DNA from: Nonomuraea lactucae
Lineage (GTDB): Bacteria; Actinomycetota; Actinomycetes; Streptosporangiales; Streptosporangiaceae
Length of the DNA: 64,000 nt
Direction: 5' to 3'
Assembly: GCF_003313395.1 (NCBI RefSeq)
Contig: NZ_QNFZ01001069.1
Location: 1 to 64,000 of the forward strand
A model generated the notes under the pieces. It had not been told where the DNA came from and did not search any database. It saw only the letters and a program-made list of their open reading frames with translations. Below are positions 9,229 through 19,717 of the stretch, piece by piece. Made by a program: the position numbers and the translations under genes. Position 1 is the stretch's first letter; the number at the start of each line of letters is the position of its first letter.

Positions 9229-12200
9229 CACAGGGCTCGGCCTGAATCGTCGGCAGCGGAGGTATCCCTTTCCACCCGTTCGGCGCGGGCGCCGTCCCAC
9301 TCCCAGGTCGTCACGTGAACCGCGTCTATGCCGTCGCGCCGGACCAGTTGATGGGTGGCGATGCCGGGCACCGTGCGGTAGAAGCCCCACTCCCGCTCGC
9401 TGGTCATCGCCACGTCCAGGTCGAAGGTCGTCAGCAGGCCCAGGCACTTGGCCCGGGCGTCGTCGTCGACTCCGGCGAAGGCCTCGTCCAGGGTTACCAG
9501 CCGGGGAGCGTGCGGATGCGCGGAGCGGTAGTGGGAGGAGGCCGCCGCGAACAGCGGCAGGGAGACGGTCAGCACCCGCTCGCCACCAGAGGCGGGCCCG
9601 GTGGCGGGACGCCAGCGTCCATCCTGGTAGCGCTCGATCACGAAGGTGTGCCAGCTCCGATAGTCCAGCGCCCGCCGCAGATGCTCGGCCCAGGTGCCGT
9701 GCTCGTCCCTGCTGCGCTCGGCCTCGATCTGGGCCTGGAGGAAGTCGGCCACGGCCGTCCGGTCGGCCGGAGACCATAGGTCGGCGCCCTGGCGCAGGAG
9801 TCGGGCTCGGGCCTCGGCCAGTCCGGCGGGGGCATCCTTGTCGGGCACCCAGGACATGCGCAGCAGCATGCCGGTGGAGGTGGGCCGTTCCTTCAGCTCC
9901 TTGTTCATCTGGCCGGCCTGCTCGTCAGCATCGGAGATCAACTGCTGCAGATGAGCCGCCACGTCGTTGACCAGGTGTTCCTCGACGATCTCCCGCTGGC
10001 GTGCGGTCAGCGTCCGCTCGCGGTAGTCCAGTTCGGCCTCCAGCAGGGTGGCCAGTTCGGCGGGCACCCGTTCCCGGCCCTGGAACTGGATCGTCACCAC
10101 GAACCAGTCCGACAAGCCCGCCACAGCGTGGTGGCCGTGCCTGGTCAGGGCCTCGGACAGTTCACTGTAGCGCCGGGTGATCTCGTCCTGGACCCGGCGC
10201 CATGCGTCGTCGGAGTCATCGACGTCCGAGAGCGTCTGCTCGATGCGTCGCGCGAGCCTGACCGCGGGATCTGCCGCCCAGGAACCGCTCTGTTTCACCT
10301 CGCAGGCCACCTCCAGCAGCCCGGTCTCGGCGAAACGGCGAAGCGCCTCGATGGCCCCCTCTCTGCGGCGCGCCACGCCATCGGCGTTCTCCCGGAGTTG
10401 CTCCTGCCGTCCTTCGGCCTTGGCGCGCTGCTCGACAGCTTCCTGGTGGGCCTGGCCCAGGCGCCTGAGTTCGGCGGTGAGTGTGGTGATTCGGGCCTTG
10501 ACCTCGGCGAGCCGCTCCCGGAGCTCCTCCACCGACGCGCCGATCGAGGCCCGCAAGGTCTCCAGCCGGGCATGTTCTTCGGCCGCCCGCCGCCGCGCCG
10601 CGCGCTCGACCTGCCGGGCCCGTTCCCGCTCCTGCTTCGTGGCACGCAGCTCACCCGTCCAGGTGATCATCTCGGCCTGCTTCTGGGCGTGCAGGTGCGC
10701 GGCGGCAAGCAGTTCCGTGACCACCTGGCGGTAGGCGCCCAAGGCATTGCGTACCCGCGCCAGCCCAGCGAGATCGGCGGGCAGCCGGGTGTCGAGTGCG
10801 GCCCGGTCCCGTTCTCCGATCGCCGAGGCCAGGTCGTCCAGGGCCCACTGGACGTCGTTCTCCTGTTCCTCCACAGCGGCCACGGCATCCGCATGGCGAT
10901 CGACCGCGCTGGCGAGCACCGTATGGGCGTCCCGCACGGCGGTGTCCAGTGGGTGTCCTGCCGCTTCGGCGCTCACTTGCTCCTGCCGTGCCTCGATGGC
11001 AGCAGCCGTCGCCTCGGCCTGCCGCACCTGATCGGCAGCCTGGCCGATCAGCACTTCCAGCTCAGCCAGGCGGCGCTGTCTGGCTTCCTCGCGAGCCGTG
11101 GCTCCGATGTATTCGGCACTCGGCTTGGCCCACGCTCCGTGCAACGGCCCAAGCCGCCAGCGGCCATCGGCGCAGACGTAAGGTCCGGGTTGTTCCTCCA
11201 GGCCGATGCCGTCCAGGACGGCTTGCGCCGCCGGGTCGGTGGTGACCAGCGCGCGGCTGAGCGGCGCCTGCGCACGATCGCCAGGCAGCGCGATCACATC
11301 GTGGGTCCCGGCGTCCAGCAGCCGCCCATCCGGGGTGATCCAGGCATCCAGCAGGCCGGAGGCTTCGAGCGCCGCCTCAAGCCCGGCCCGGCTGCCGGCG
11401 TCGAGTTCGGCGGCGAAGTCAGTCAGCGCCCACAGCGGCCCGCCCGGCCGCCCCTCACGGACGCCGTCTCCTCTGGTGTACGGCACGCGTGGCATGGCCT
11501 GTTCGCCCGCGGACAACCGGTCACGCTCGGCCACTAGATCATCGTGATCGGCGCGGCGGGTGTCCAAAGCCATGGTCGCGGCAGCCAGCGCGTGCGCGAG
11601 TTCTTGCCCCCTGCGGCGTCCGGCCTCGCGCAGCGCCGCCTCGCCGGGGTGCGGCCCGGTCAGGCTCTCGGCCCAGTCGGCCAGGCCGTACTCCTCGGGA
11701 TCGGGCAGGCTCAGCTCCCGAAGCCCCAGACCATACCGGCGCCAGGCGGTCACGTGATCGGCGATGGCGGAGGCCAGCCCGTCGCGGGCGGTGGCCAGCC
11801 GGTCGGCGGCCGCGTCGCGCTGGGACTCGCGCTTGGCGAGCAGGGTGCGGGCGGCGACCAGGTCGCGCTCGCGCTCCGCCGCCGTCTGGGCGAGAGCGGC
11901 GACGTGGTCGACGGCTTCGGCCCTCGACCTCAGGGCAGCCTCGATCGGCTCACCGGCCTCCAGCAGTCGCTCGTGCTCCGCTGCGAGCCCGGTCTGCTCG
12001 GCCAGAGGCATCGCGCGATCACGGCATCCGGCCAGCGCCCGCTCGCTCTCGTCCGCGGCCTGCTCGGCTTCGGCGTGCCGGGTGGTCCGCTCTGCCACCT
12101 TGCTCTCGGCGGCCTCCACCGACTCCACCGCGGCGGTGACGGCCTGATCGGCTTCGTCGGCGTACCGCTCGGCGGCGTCCAGGTCCTTGATCCGGCTGTC

Positions 12201-13193
12201 GCCGGCGAGCTCCTCCTTGACGGCATTCTGCTCGGCCAGCTCGGTCTGGGCGCTCTCCGTGGAGGCGGCGGCTTCGCTCTCTCGCCGGGCGGCGTCCGCG
12301 ATCAGTTCGGCCACCGTGTTCAGGTCGCGTTGCCCCTGCTCGTAGGCGGAGTGCGCGAGCCGTACCTGTCCGGCTTGCCTGCGTGCGGCCACTGAGGCAT
12401 AGCGTTGGTAGCGCGTCATGAACCGGCGCACGTGCTCCCGGGTGTCCTTGAGCCCGACCAGTTCCTCACGCTGCTGCTCCAGATCGTGGAAGGCGGCGGC
12501 GACATCGGAGATGAGCGCCTGGTCGAGCGGAGCGAGTGCCTGGGAGAGCGCCTGCGACAGCTTCTTCTCGTCCGGGCGTTTGGACAACTGCGGCTGGCGG
12601 AGCTGGATGAGCAGGTTGATCAGCGCCTCGTACCGTTCCGTCCCTAGGTGGAACAGGTGCTCGTCCAGCAGCCTGCGGTAGCCGGAGGACTGCTGGACGA
12701 CCTGACCGGACAGGCCGACGGCCTCGGTCAGCCGGTCGCGGGTCAGCGCGGTGCCGCTCTTGCCGATCAGCGACAGCTCCTGACCGATCCGCTGCGAGGT
12801 GACGAAGAACCAGCGATCGGCGATGCCCTTGCCCTTGACCGCCTTCAGCCCGCACCCCACGGTCAGGTACGCGCGTTCGCCGTCCTCGGTGACCCGGCCG
12901 AACTCAAGCCAGGTGTAGCCGAGCCGCTCCTCGTACCGGTCGCCCAGCAAGAGGTTCCACTCCATCTTCTTGCCGGGGTCGCCGTCGGGTTCCACCCTGC
13001 TCGGTGTCAGTTCGCCGTCCAGCAGGAACGGCAGCGTCAACGCCAGCACCTTGGACTTGCCTGTGCCGTTGTTGCCGCGGAACAGGATGCGCCCGTCCCG
13101 GAACCAGAACTCCTGCTCGTCGTAATAGAACAGGTCCACCAGACCGGTGCGCAGCGGCTGCCAGCGGTTCGTCGCGGCGATCGGGAGAGTCAT
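9225..13193 (-). CDS. jetC: Wadjet type II JetC (SMC/SbcC-like ATPase)
   Basis: A 1322-residue SMC-like motor of the TIGR02680 family. Walker A FRGNNGTGKSK is near residue 40 and Walker B LVTLDEAFAGVDDDA near residue 1231; between them are two long coiled-coil arms rich in Glu, Arg and Ala, broken by a globular hinge-like region near the middle. In Wadjet, two such ATPases with JetA and JetB extrude DNA loops until a small plasmid is fully threaded, then JetD cuts it. Starts at ATG with a 4-base overlap with jetB, as expected for tight co-translation. Full length for the family, no frame breaks. Confidence 0.95.
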   Translation of the reverse strand: MTLPIAATNRWQPLRTGLVDLFYYDEQEFWFRDGRILFRGNNGTGKSKVLALTLPFLLDGELTPSRVEPDGDPGKKMEWNLLLGDRYEERLGYTWLEFGRVTEDGERAYLTVGCGLKAVKGKGIADRWFFVTSQRIGQELSLIGKSGTALTRDRLTEAVGLSGQVVQQSSGYRRLLDEHLFHLGTERYEALINLLIQLRQPQLSKRPDEKKLSQALSQALAPLDQALISDVAAAFHDLEQQREELVGLKDTREHVRRFMTRYQRYASVAARRQAGQVRLAHSAYEQGQRDLNTVAELIADAARRESEAAASTESAQTELAEQNAVKEELAGDSRIKDLDAAERYADEADQAVTAAVESVEAAESKVAERTTRHAEAEQAADESERALAGCRDRAMPLAEQTGLAAEHERLLEAGEPIEAALRSRAEAVDHVAALAQTAAERERDLVAARTLLAKRESQRDAAADRLATARDGLASAIADHVTAWRRYGLGLRELSLPDPEEYGLADWAESLTGPHPGEAALREAGRRRGQELAHALAAATMALDTRRADHDDLVAERDRLSAGEQAMPRVPYTRGDGVREGRPGGPLWALTDFAAELDAGSRAGLEAALEASGLLDAWITPDGRLLDAGTHDVIALPGDRAQAPLSRALVTTDPAAQAVLDGIGLEEQPGPYVCADGRWRLGPLHGAWAKPSAEYIGATAREEARQRRLAELEVLIGQAADQVRQAEATAAAIEARQEQVSAEAAGHPLDTAVRDAHTVLASAVDRHADAVAAVEEQENDVQWALDDLASAIGERDRAALDTRLPADLAGLARVRNALGAYRQVVTELLAAAHLHAQKQAEMITWTGELRATKQERERARQVERAARRRAAEEHARLETLRASIGASVEELRERLAEVKARITTLTAELRRLGQAHQEAVEQRAKAEGRQEQLRENADGVARRREGAIEALRRFAETGLLEVACEVKQSGSWAADPAVRLARRIEQTLSDVDDSDDAWRRVQDEITRRYSELSEALTRHGHHAVAGLSDWFVVTIQFQGRERVPAELATLLEAELDYRERTLTARQREIVEEHLVNDVAAHLQQLISDADEQAGQMNKELKERPTSTGMLLRMSWVPDKDAPAGLAEARARLLRQGADLWSPADRTAVADFLQAQIEAERSRDEHGTWAEHLRRALDYRSWHTFVIERYQDGRWRPATGPASGGERVLTVSLPLFAAASSHYRSAHPHAPRLVTLDEAFAGVDDDARAKCLGLLTTFDLDVAMTSEREWGFYRTVPGIATHQLVRRDGIDAVHVTTWEWDGARAERVERDTSAADDSGRALW

Positions 13194-14410
13194 GCGTCCT
13201 TCGATTCGGTGATCGCGGAATCGTCGGCTTTCTTCCCGGTGATCACCGGGTCGGCGAAGCCGAAACGGGCCAGCGCAGGCAAGGGTACAATGGCGTCAGC
13301 CTGGAGCCGGATGAGCCCGAGCGACGCCAGCCGGTAGATAGCGCCCGCGGTCAGTTCCGGAACCGAGGCATTCTTCCGCCACAACGTACGATGCCGTACG
13401 GCAAGGCGTTCCATCTCGTTCCTGGCCTGGTCCGTCTCAACCGCCGTTCCGGGATACATGCGCAGGTGATCGGCGAGATATTCGGCGAGCAGCAAGGTGG
13501 CGTGCCCGTCAGTGCCTTCCTCCGGCATGCCCAGGTCAGTGGCCTCACGGGTGGGGTCGAGCAGGGCGATGCCCTCCGAGCGGACCTCCGCGACCAGGCC
13601 AGTCGCCTCAGTGAGGCGCTTGAGCAGCGGTCCGCGCTGGCGTTCCAGATAGCCTCGCTCGGCCTCGGACAGCTCGTGATAGTAGAGGACTGGATCGTCC
13701 AGCAGTCGCCGGACCAGGCTGTGCCGGATCAACCGGTTGCGCCCATCCTCGGTGTCGGGGACCAGTTCCTCAGTGATCGCCGACAGCCGTTCATCCAGTT
13801 CGGCGGCTTGCACCATGGAGGGTCCACGCCGGGTGGCCAGCAGGACGGCCAACACCCGCCGGTTCACGTCATAGAGGGCGTCGCCCGAGCCGCTCACATA
13901 GGCCGCTTCGTCTCCCGCCACCTTGTTCAGCACTCCGATACCGATCAGCAGCCCGGCCACGGTCGCCAGATCGGTGCGCTCCTCACGGGTGCCGAGCGTG
14001 AACACCATCCCGGAGGCGATCAGGTCGGGGTCGCCCGCGAAGGCCAGCATCCGCTCGGCCAGCCAGCCAAGCGTCACCTGGCTGTCGGCGCGCTCCAGCG
14101 CCGCCAGAGCCAGGCAGGTCAGCACGTAACGGCGGCGGCTGAACGCCACCTTTCCCTTGGTCTGCGCGGCTCGCGTGCCATCGACGTGACGCGACGGCAC
14201 CTTGCGCAGCCGGGCCGCAGCCGTATCGGCGTGCAGAGACCACCCGGCTTCGCGGGCGAACCAGTCCGTCAACCAGCCCTGATGTTTACGCACGAGTCGG
14301 AAGTCAGGTGCCTCGGGGGTGAGCAGCGGATGACGAAGTAGCGCCCGAATCGCCTTGCCGCGCTCCTCCTCACGCTGTGCGTCCAGCACATCGGTGACCT
14401 CAGCCGCCAT
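13190..14410 (-). CDS. jetB: Wadjet type II JetB (MukE-like subunit)
   Basis: A 406-residue protein of the TIGR02678 (DUF2398) family, the winged-helix, MukE-like subunit bridging the kleisin and the DNA in Wadjet. The sequence is mostly helical with the expected N-terminal region (RALLRHPLLTPEAPDFRLVRKH) and a C-terminal winged-helix-like end (ELTAGAIYRLASLGLI). It overlaps jetA by 11 bases and jetC by 4. Nothing is missing relative to the family length. Confidence 0.92.
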   Translation of the reverse strand: MAAEVTDVLDAQREEERGKAIRALLRHPLLTPEAPDFRLVRKHQGWLTDWFAREAGWSLHADTAAARLRKVPSRHVDGTRAAQTKGKVAFSRRRYVLTCLALAALERADSQVTLGWLAERMLAFAGDPDLIASGMVFTLGTREERTDLATVAGLLIGIGVLNKVAGDEAAYVSGSGDALYDVNRRVLAVLLATRRGPSMVQAAELDERLSAITEELVPDTEDGRNRLIRHSLVRRLLDDPVLYYHELSEAERGYLERQRGPLLKRLTEATGLVAEVRSEGIALLDPTREATDLGMPEEGTDGHATLLLAEYLADHLRMYPGTAVETDQARNEMERLAVRHRTLWRKNASVPELTAGAIYRLASLGLIRLQADAIVPLPALARFGFADPVITGKKADDSAITESKDA

Positions 14411-15890
14411 ACGGCGCCACCGACAGGTCGATGATGGTCAGCTCATGGTCGGGTCCTCGCAGCACACCGTCCTCCGTCCGGACTTCCGCATGACCGTCCA
14501 CTGGCTTCAACCGCACTTCCAGGCTGCCATCCGAGGTCCTGGCCATCACCTCGCCCGGCCCGGCCGCCAGCCCATCCCCCAGCAGGCGCAGGAAGAGCCG
14601 GAACTCCACCGGGTCCAGCTCCCCCAGCTCGCTCAGCAACACTGGCCGGCCCGTCGCCAGCTGTTTGCGCGCCAGCTCGGTCTGCTCGCGTTCTGCCGCC
14701 ACGAACGCTGCCAGTTCCGCGCGCTGCCTGCTCCGGTTGACGACCTTGCTCGGGGCGCCTCTTCTGGAATAGCTGCCTGTGGCGCGCAGCCGTACCGAAA
14801 TCTCCGCTCGCGGCCCCTCAAGCCAGCTCGTGGCCGACGGTGCGCCCTCCGGCTCCCCGGCCTCCACGGTCAAGTGCCGCGCGGAGGCCAACCCGAACGC
14901 CGCCCGCCACAGACGATGCGCATCCGCCTCGGTGAGACACTCAGCGAACCACCGCGCCAGAGCCCGGAAGTCAGCCGAGCGGTCGCTCCTGCCCGCACGA
15001 CGTTCCTGCAGCACGCTGATCGTGGCCAGCAGATCGGGAATCGCCTGGCGGGCCCGAGTCCGCAACAGATCGGCCTGACAGGGACGCGCACGATCCCCCA
15101 CGAACCACGACCGCAGGCCCGACCAGCGGTTACGCCACTCCGCCAGCTTCAAGCCGACGGGGTCTTCCTCATCCGGCGCCGCATCAGCTGCCTCCCGCTC
15201 TGCGGCCAGCCTGAGCAGGGCCTCGACTTGGTCGAGTTTCTGGATCTTGTCCGCGATGTCGAAGGACTTGACGACCAGCTCCGAGACGAACCGTTCCAGA
15301 TAAGCGATCAGGCGATCCTTGTAGGCGAGGAACGCCTCCTCCTCGATATCCTGCAGGTCGATCGTGCGCTGCAGGCCGCCGATGAAGGCGCTCGCGTTGG
15401 CCGCCAGACTGTCGAGCCTGCTCATGATCTCCAAGAGCAGGTTGTGTGCGACCGCCGGATCCGGCTGCCCTTCCAGGGCCGACAGCGCATGGAGCCGTAC
15501 CCGGATGTCCTCCAGCGCCACCGCTTGGAGCTCGCCCCTGCGTCCCACCTCCTGCTCGAAGACCTCCAGCGCGCGCTCGGCGGCCTCGCCCTCACGGCTG
15601 AGCTGATAGAGGTAACGGGCGCGGTAGAAATCCTCAACCGTGGTGACACGGCCCGTGTCGGGGTCGGCGCGCAGGTTGTCCCACTTATCCAAGCTGTCCA
15701 GGGCGCTGTCCACCTGGTCCTGCGTGACCGGTTCGCCACCGTCTCCGCGAAGAGCCTCCGCCACGTCCTCCGGCCGCAAGTGCACCACGAAGCGCCGCTT
15801 GTTGGCCATGAAGACATTCATGATCCGGCGATAGAGGGAGGAGTTGGGGACATCGAGATGGGCGAATACTTGAGTACGCGAATGAGACAT
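14400..15890 (-). CDS. jetA: Wadjet type II JetA (kleisin-like subunit)
   Basis: A 496-residue protein of the TIGR02677 (DUF2397) family, the MukF/kleisin-like subunit. First gene of the operon. The N-terminus (FAHLDVPNSSLYRRIMNVF, then PEDVAEAL) and the long helical middle are family-like. Starts at ATG 15890. The 200 bases upstream contain AT-rich stretches suitable for a promoter, but no clear operator is seen. Together with jetB-D it forms a complete, apparently functional anti-plasmid system. Confidence 0.92.
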   Translation of the reverse strand: MSHSRTQVFAHLDVPNSSLYRRIMNVFMANKRRFVVHLRPEDVAEALRGDGGEPVTQDQVDSALDSLDKWDNLRADPDTGRVTTVEDFYRARYLYQLSREGEAAERALEVFEQEVGRRGELQAVALEDIRVRLHALSALEGQPDPAVAHNLLLEIMSRLDSLAANASAFIGGLQRTIDLQDIEEEAFLAYKDRLIAYLERFVSELVVKSFDIADKIQKLDQVEALLRLAAEREAADAAPDEEDPVGLKLAEWRNRWSGLRSWFVGDRARPCQADLLRTRARQAIPDLLATISVLQERRAGRSDRSADFRALARWFAECLTEADAHRLWRAAFGLASARHLTVEAGEPEGAPSATSWLEGPRAEISVRLRATGSYSRRGAPSKVVNRSRQRAELAAFVAAEREQTELARKQLATGRPVLLSELGELDPVEFRLFLRLLGDGLAAGPGEVMARTSDGSLEVRLKPVDGHAEVRTEDGVLRGPDHELTIIDLSVAPYGG

Positions 15891-16087
15891 AACAATATGT
15901 CAGTATGCCGTCACCGGATACGGTTCGCTCCATGTTCGGCGAACCGAGCTGTGAACCCACACAGCTCGACCAACAAGCGCTGCGTGCCCATCCGCCGTCA
16001 GGAACACGGAAACATGGATACACCTCCCTTCGGCTACGCCGGCACCAGGCCATACGTCGTGCCTGACCTACAAGGCCCGAACACGGC

Positions 16088-16250
16088 GTGATCCAACTCC
16101 CGCTCACCCTGGCCTGGAGCGGTCGCCGCCGGATGGACGATCTCCAGGATCGGCTCGCTCGGCTGGCACTCAAACTCATCTCCGACCACGGCTTCGCCCT
16201 GGGCGGCGGCCACGCCGTAGACCTCCACGGCGGGGTGCAGCCCGGATGGG
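16088..16250 (+). pseudogene. 5' fragment of a nucleotidyltransferase (AbiEii-like)
   Basis: Translation gives MDDLQDRLARLALKLISDHG then FALGGGHAVDLHG, the start of a nucleotidyltransferase-type AbiEii/toxin protein, whose family typically reads FALAGG-x-A near the N-terminus. The sequence stops resembling the family at about 16235 and runs straight into repeat B. Only about 45 residues are left, so the gene is a truncated remnant. It points away from jetA and may be the original occupant of the site. Confidence 0.5.
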
Positions 16251-16302
16251 CAACTAAGCCCCAATGTCCTCGCACCTCATGAGCTGACTGTTGTCGAGCG
16301 TT
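16251..16302. repeat. Direct repeat B flanking the Wadjet operon
   Basis: Partner of 7971-8022, about 81 percent identical over 52 bases in direct orientation. It abuts the truncated nucleotidyltransferase fragment on its left side. Confidence 0.65.
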
Positions 16303-16670
16303 CTCAGCTGAAAAGTACCCGCTGATTGAGAGTTTGCGGCATGTCAGGCCGCGCGCCAGACCACGCAAGGTATTTGCTCCCTGCGGCCGCTTCTCAGTAG
16401 CGCGATACTCGGTGCTGTCACGGACCGAACGACTACGAGCAACCAATGAGTAGCATCGGCCAGCGATCTGCAGCCAAGAGTTGGGAGTCGCCCCTGACGC
16501 GAAGCCTAGTCTGCTTGACGTGCATGGTTCTCGGTAGCCACAAGGTCGGCAAGGGCGGCGCTACCGGAGTTCAGCATGAGCTGGAGGTGGGCACCTCAGA
16601 CAACAGACACAGTCGCCGGGTGACGGCGCACACCAGAGGCAAGATCACGAAATCTGATCCCAGGTGACCC
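16303..16670. other. No gene seen
   Basis: A stretch with no convincing frame, between repeat B and the IS1182-type element. Confidence 0.5.
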
Positions 16671-18472
16671 GGACTAGCCACAAGGCCGTGACGCTGTTGG
16701 CGATCTTTCATGTGGGGGCGAGGAGGGCCTGGCACAGGGTGTGGAAGCGGCTGGCCCGGCGGCGCGTCTTGGGGGTGGCGTTCAGCCAGTCGCCCAGGCG
16801 GGCCAGGTTGCAGGCCATGGCGGTGAGCACGTGCTGGAGGTGGGTCTTGGCCAGCCCCCGGTAGCGGGTCCGACGTAGCCCGCGGACCCGGACGTTCTCG
16901 GAGATGGTTGATTCACACCCGGCGCGGATGGCGTAGCGGGCCTGCCATGCCTGATCCGCCTGTTCGGCGCGGTTACGGGTTTGGATCTCGTGCAGCGGGC
17001 GGGGCAGCAGCGCCAGTGCGCGGGGCCGTTCGGCCGATGCGGTGCACGAGGTGCGGACCGGGCAGACCCGGCAGGTGGCGGTGTCGAAGCGGACCTGGAT
17101 GTAGTCGTGTCCTTTGATCCGTAGCGGTCCCCAGCTGCGGCTGGGTGAGCCGCGCGGGCAGATGGCCACCTGACGCTCCCAGTCGATGACGAAGGCGGAT
17201 TTGTCGAACCCGCTACCGGCCATGGCCTGCGCGCTGGGGTCGGGGGCGATCGGCCCCAGCAAGGTGATGTTGTGGATCTGATCGGCGCGCTGGATGCGTG
17301 CGGGTGAAAGGTAGGCCGCGTCCACCACGTGCTCGGCTGGGGCCAGTCCGGTGGCGGCCAGGTCGTCGTGGATCAGTTCGGTGAGCTGCCCATCTTGGAC
17401 GGGGGCGATGGTGGTGGCCACGTGGACCACAAGATGCGGCAGGTCATCGTCGCAGGTCTCGGTCAGATGAACCCGGTAACCGCTCCATTCGGTGCCACGT
17501 TTGACGCACCAGTGCGCATCGACATCGTAGGGAGAGTCAAAACGCAACGAGGCCGGTGGTAGCGCGCTGCCCTCCCGCCAGCACAACGTGCCGTGCTCGT
17601 CGGTGTAGTAATGGTGCAGCCACACCTGGCGCAAGATCTCCACCTGCGGCAGGCCGCGCAGCCGGGGCGGGCGTCATCGGCCCACACCGCTTGGAGGATC
17701 TTCAGGCCGTCCCGGCCGATCTGCTCTGCCCGCGCGATGATGGCCTGCTTGCCGCCGGGCACCCGTCCGATCTCCACCCGGCGGCCGTACTGGCGCGCCC
17801 ACTCCGGCTCGATCAGCGGCGCCAGCCAGACCGAGGCGGCCTCAGCCAACTCCTCCAACGCCGCCCGCAGGCTCTCCCCAGCCAGCTCCAGTCGGCTGAC
17901 CTGCCGGACCGCGGCCAGCACGTGGGTAGCATCGGTGCGCTGCCGCCCCCGGCCCTTGACCAGCCCAGCCGCGTGTAGGCGATCCAGCATCATGCCCAGC
18001 AGCCGGTCGGCGCGTTCGGGCTGCTCGGCCAGCCGAGCCCGGAACTCACACAACACTGAGTAGTCGAACCCGGCGTCCTCCAACTCCAGACCCAGCGCGT
18101 ACTTCCAGTCGATCCGCACCGCGACAGCGCAGGCCGCCTGCCGGTCGGAGTAGTCCTCGGTGAACTGCAACACGCTGACCAGCGCCAGTTGTGCCGCCGA
18201 CAGCGACGGCCGCCCGTCGACCGGGTACCAGTCGGCGAACTCGTCATCTTCGAAGATCTCTCCGAGCCGGTCTCGGACCAGCATCGCCGGTGTGCCCTTC
18301 GGACAGACCATCCAGGCTAACTCCGCCGTCTTCGCGGGAATCCCCGCACTCGCTCGGGGACGCAGTGACATCGCCCTTGCCTCCTCTCGACCGGCTCGCA
18401 GTCCGGTCGGCACCTCCAGCCTGAACCCCCACTCAAAGATCGCCAACAGCGTCACGGCCTTGGGACTAGCCA
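16671..18472 (-). mobile_element. IS1182-type insertion sequence with 10-bp target duplication
   Basis: The element itself is 16681-18462 (1782 bp). Its ends are perfect 28-base inverted repeats beginning CAAGGCCGTGACG and ending GGCGATCTTT, followed by a weaker shared GTGGGG. The bases GGACTAGCCA occur directly outside both ends (16671-16680 and 18463-18472), a 10-base target duplication. The perfect ends and duplication show a recent insertion. It carries one transposase gene, which is frameshifted. Confidence 0.85.
16708..18371 (-). pseudogene. IS1182-family transposase, frameshifted
   Basis: The N-terminal part (ATG 18371, with GGAGG eight bases upstream) begins MSLRPRASAGIPAKTAELAW and contains the DUF772-like dimer region (DRQAACAVAVRIDWKYALGL). 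The DDE catalytic part continues in another frame from about 17660 (VEILRQVWLHHYYTDEHG, later AAYLSPA, CRVCPVRTSC and RAGCESTISE). The break lies in the run coding DDARP. One base added or lost restores a ~550-residue protein. It could be a real inactivating mutation, a programmed slip or a sequence error; the run there is not a classical slippery heptamer. Confidence 0.8.
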
Positions 18473-18642
18473 CTCGGCGCCCAGAGCCCTTCCTAGCACC
18501 GGACGAAGGGCTCTGCGCTTGAAGTACTCGAGTTCTTGAGCCTCACACTCGCTCCCGAGGTCGACCGAATCGCTCTCGCCGGGAAGCGGCCGGCAAGCCA
18601 GACCCGGCGCCGGAAGCGATCCAACCGTGCCAGAGTGATCCG

Positions 18643-19200
18643 CATGATCCCCCCGTATGTTCCCGACGAGCCACCGCTCACCTACGCCGACAGCTTCGAC
18701 ATACCGGTTCTTTTCCGTAACGGGCCTGCGAAGGAAGCCCAGGAGGCAGTGGCGGACAGCCAAGCTCAAGCCGTGGGCGAGCTCGGGCGGGTTCCCGGCG
18801 AGCGACGGCTGGTACGTCTCGACCACCACCTGGCGGGAGATCATCAAGGCCGCCATTGAGGTCGGCCGCGACGTCACCCCGCACCTACAGAATCAGCCGC
18901 GGTATGCGCACGGGGAACTCGTCGCCAGGGTTTCCCCGCTGTACGCCTATCTCGGCATGCACCCCGTCACGCCTCAGTACCCCGTACGAGGCACCAAGGA
19001 CCGGCGCCTGACCCTGAACCCGGGGTACGCGTACGGCACCGAGCGCAGCGCGAAGAACGCAGCCGCCTACCGGCTGGGGATGACGATGACCGAGTGGGCC
19101 TGCCGCTCACTGCTGGGCCTGGGGCAGAGCGGCGGCCGTGCCCTTGCTCGTCGGTGCGATCGTTCAGGATCGCATCGCGTCAGGGCAGGGCCTTGAGTCG
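18643..19200 (+). pseudogene. Broken hypothetical gene
   Basis: Two frames carry complementary protein-like pieces. The first reads MIPPYVPDEPPLTYADSFDI and fades near 18750. The second, shifted, reads GWYVSTTTWREIIKAAIEVG onward through PLYAYLGMHPVTPQYPV and SAKNAAAYRLGMTMTEW to about 19130. The second part has convincing codon use and looks like the C-terminus of an unnamed actinobacterial protein. I read the locus as one frameshifted and decayed gene next to the IS. Function unknown. Confidence 0.4.
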
Positions 19201-19717
19201 GCGCTGCAGGTTGGGCTGGTTGTATCGGCCCACAGTGGTCACCGGGATCACATGCGGGAGCGAAGAACATAATGGGCCTCATAGGTGTTCCGGACGCGTG
19301 ACCGGCACCCGGGTTTATTGGTGCAGCGACGCATGCCAATGTTCTTTCCCTGAAGTTTTCACTCCGGCGTCTTACGAATTTTGACGACGCCTGTAATCTC
19401 GTTTCGAGCCTGATCCATACGAAAGCGCAAAAATCGGCGTGTGTCTCTGTCCGCCCCAGGAGTGCGGTTTCGAAGGGGGCTGTATGCGATTGGTATCCGG
19501 ATCATTACAAATAGTCCGTTTCGTTCCATGTGGCCAGCGATCGGTCTTATGTGTAGAAGGTGGCAATTGTCTTGACCGCAGCCCAACGTAGATCCATTAT
19601 CGCCAAGATCGGATACATGATTTTTCAGGTTCTCGGCGCACATGGGAGGTTAGCTTTTACTAGAATCTGTGGAGATGGGCTGAGATGTAGCCTCTTCTCT
19701 TTTTTGTGGGGGACTGT
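19201..19717. other. AT-richer leader region, no gene
   Basis: From about 19360 to 19717 base composition drops clearly (TTTTT runs, ATT-rich words) relative to flanks. Frames here are not convincing. It is the likely promoter and 5' leader of the MotA/MotB-like pair that follows, and its low G+C hints at recently acquired DNA. Confidence 0.4.

Noticed and set aside
9229..9777. N-terminal extension of jetD
   Set aside because: It lies inside jetC in another frame; the GTGA overlap at 9228 gives the normal family length.
18510..18545. HAIR-like heat-shock operator (CTTGAAG ... TTCTTGAG)
   Set aside because: The match is imperfect in sequence and spacing and is not next to any of the Hsp70 genes.
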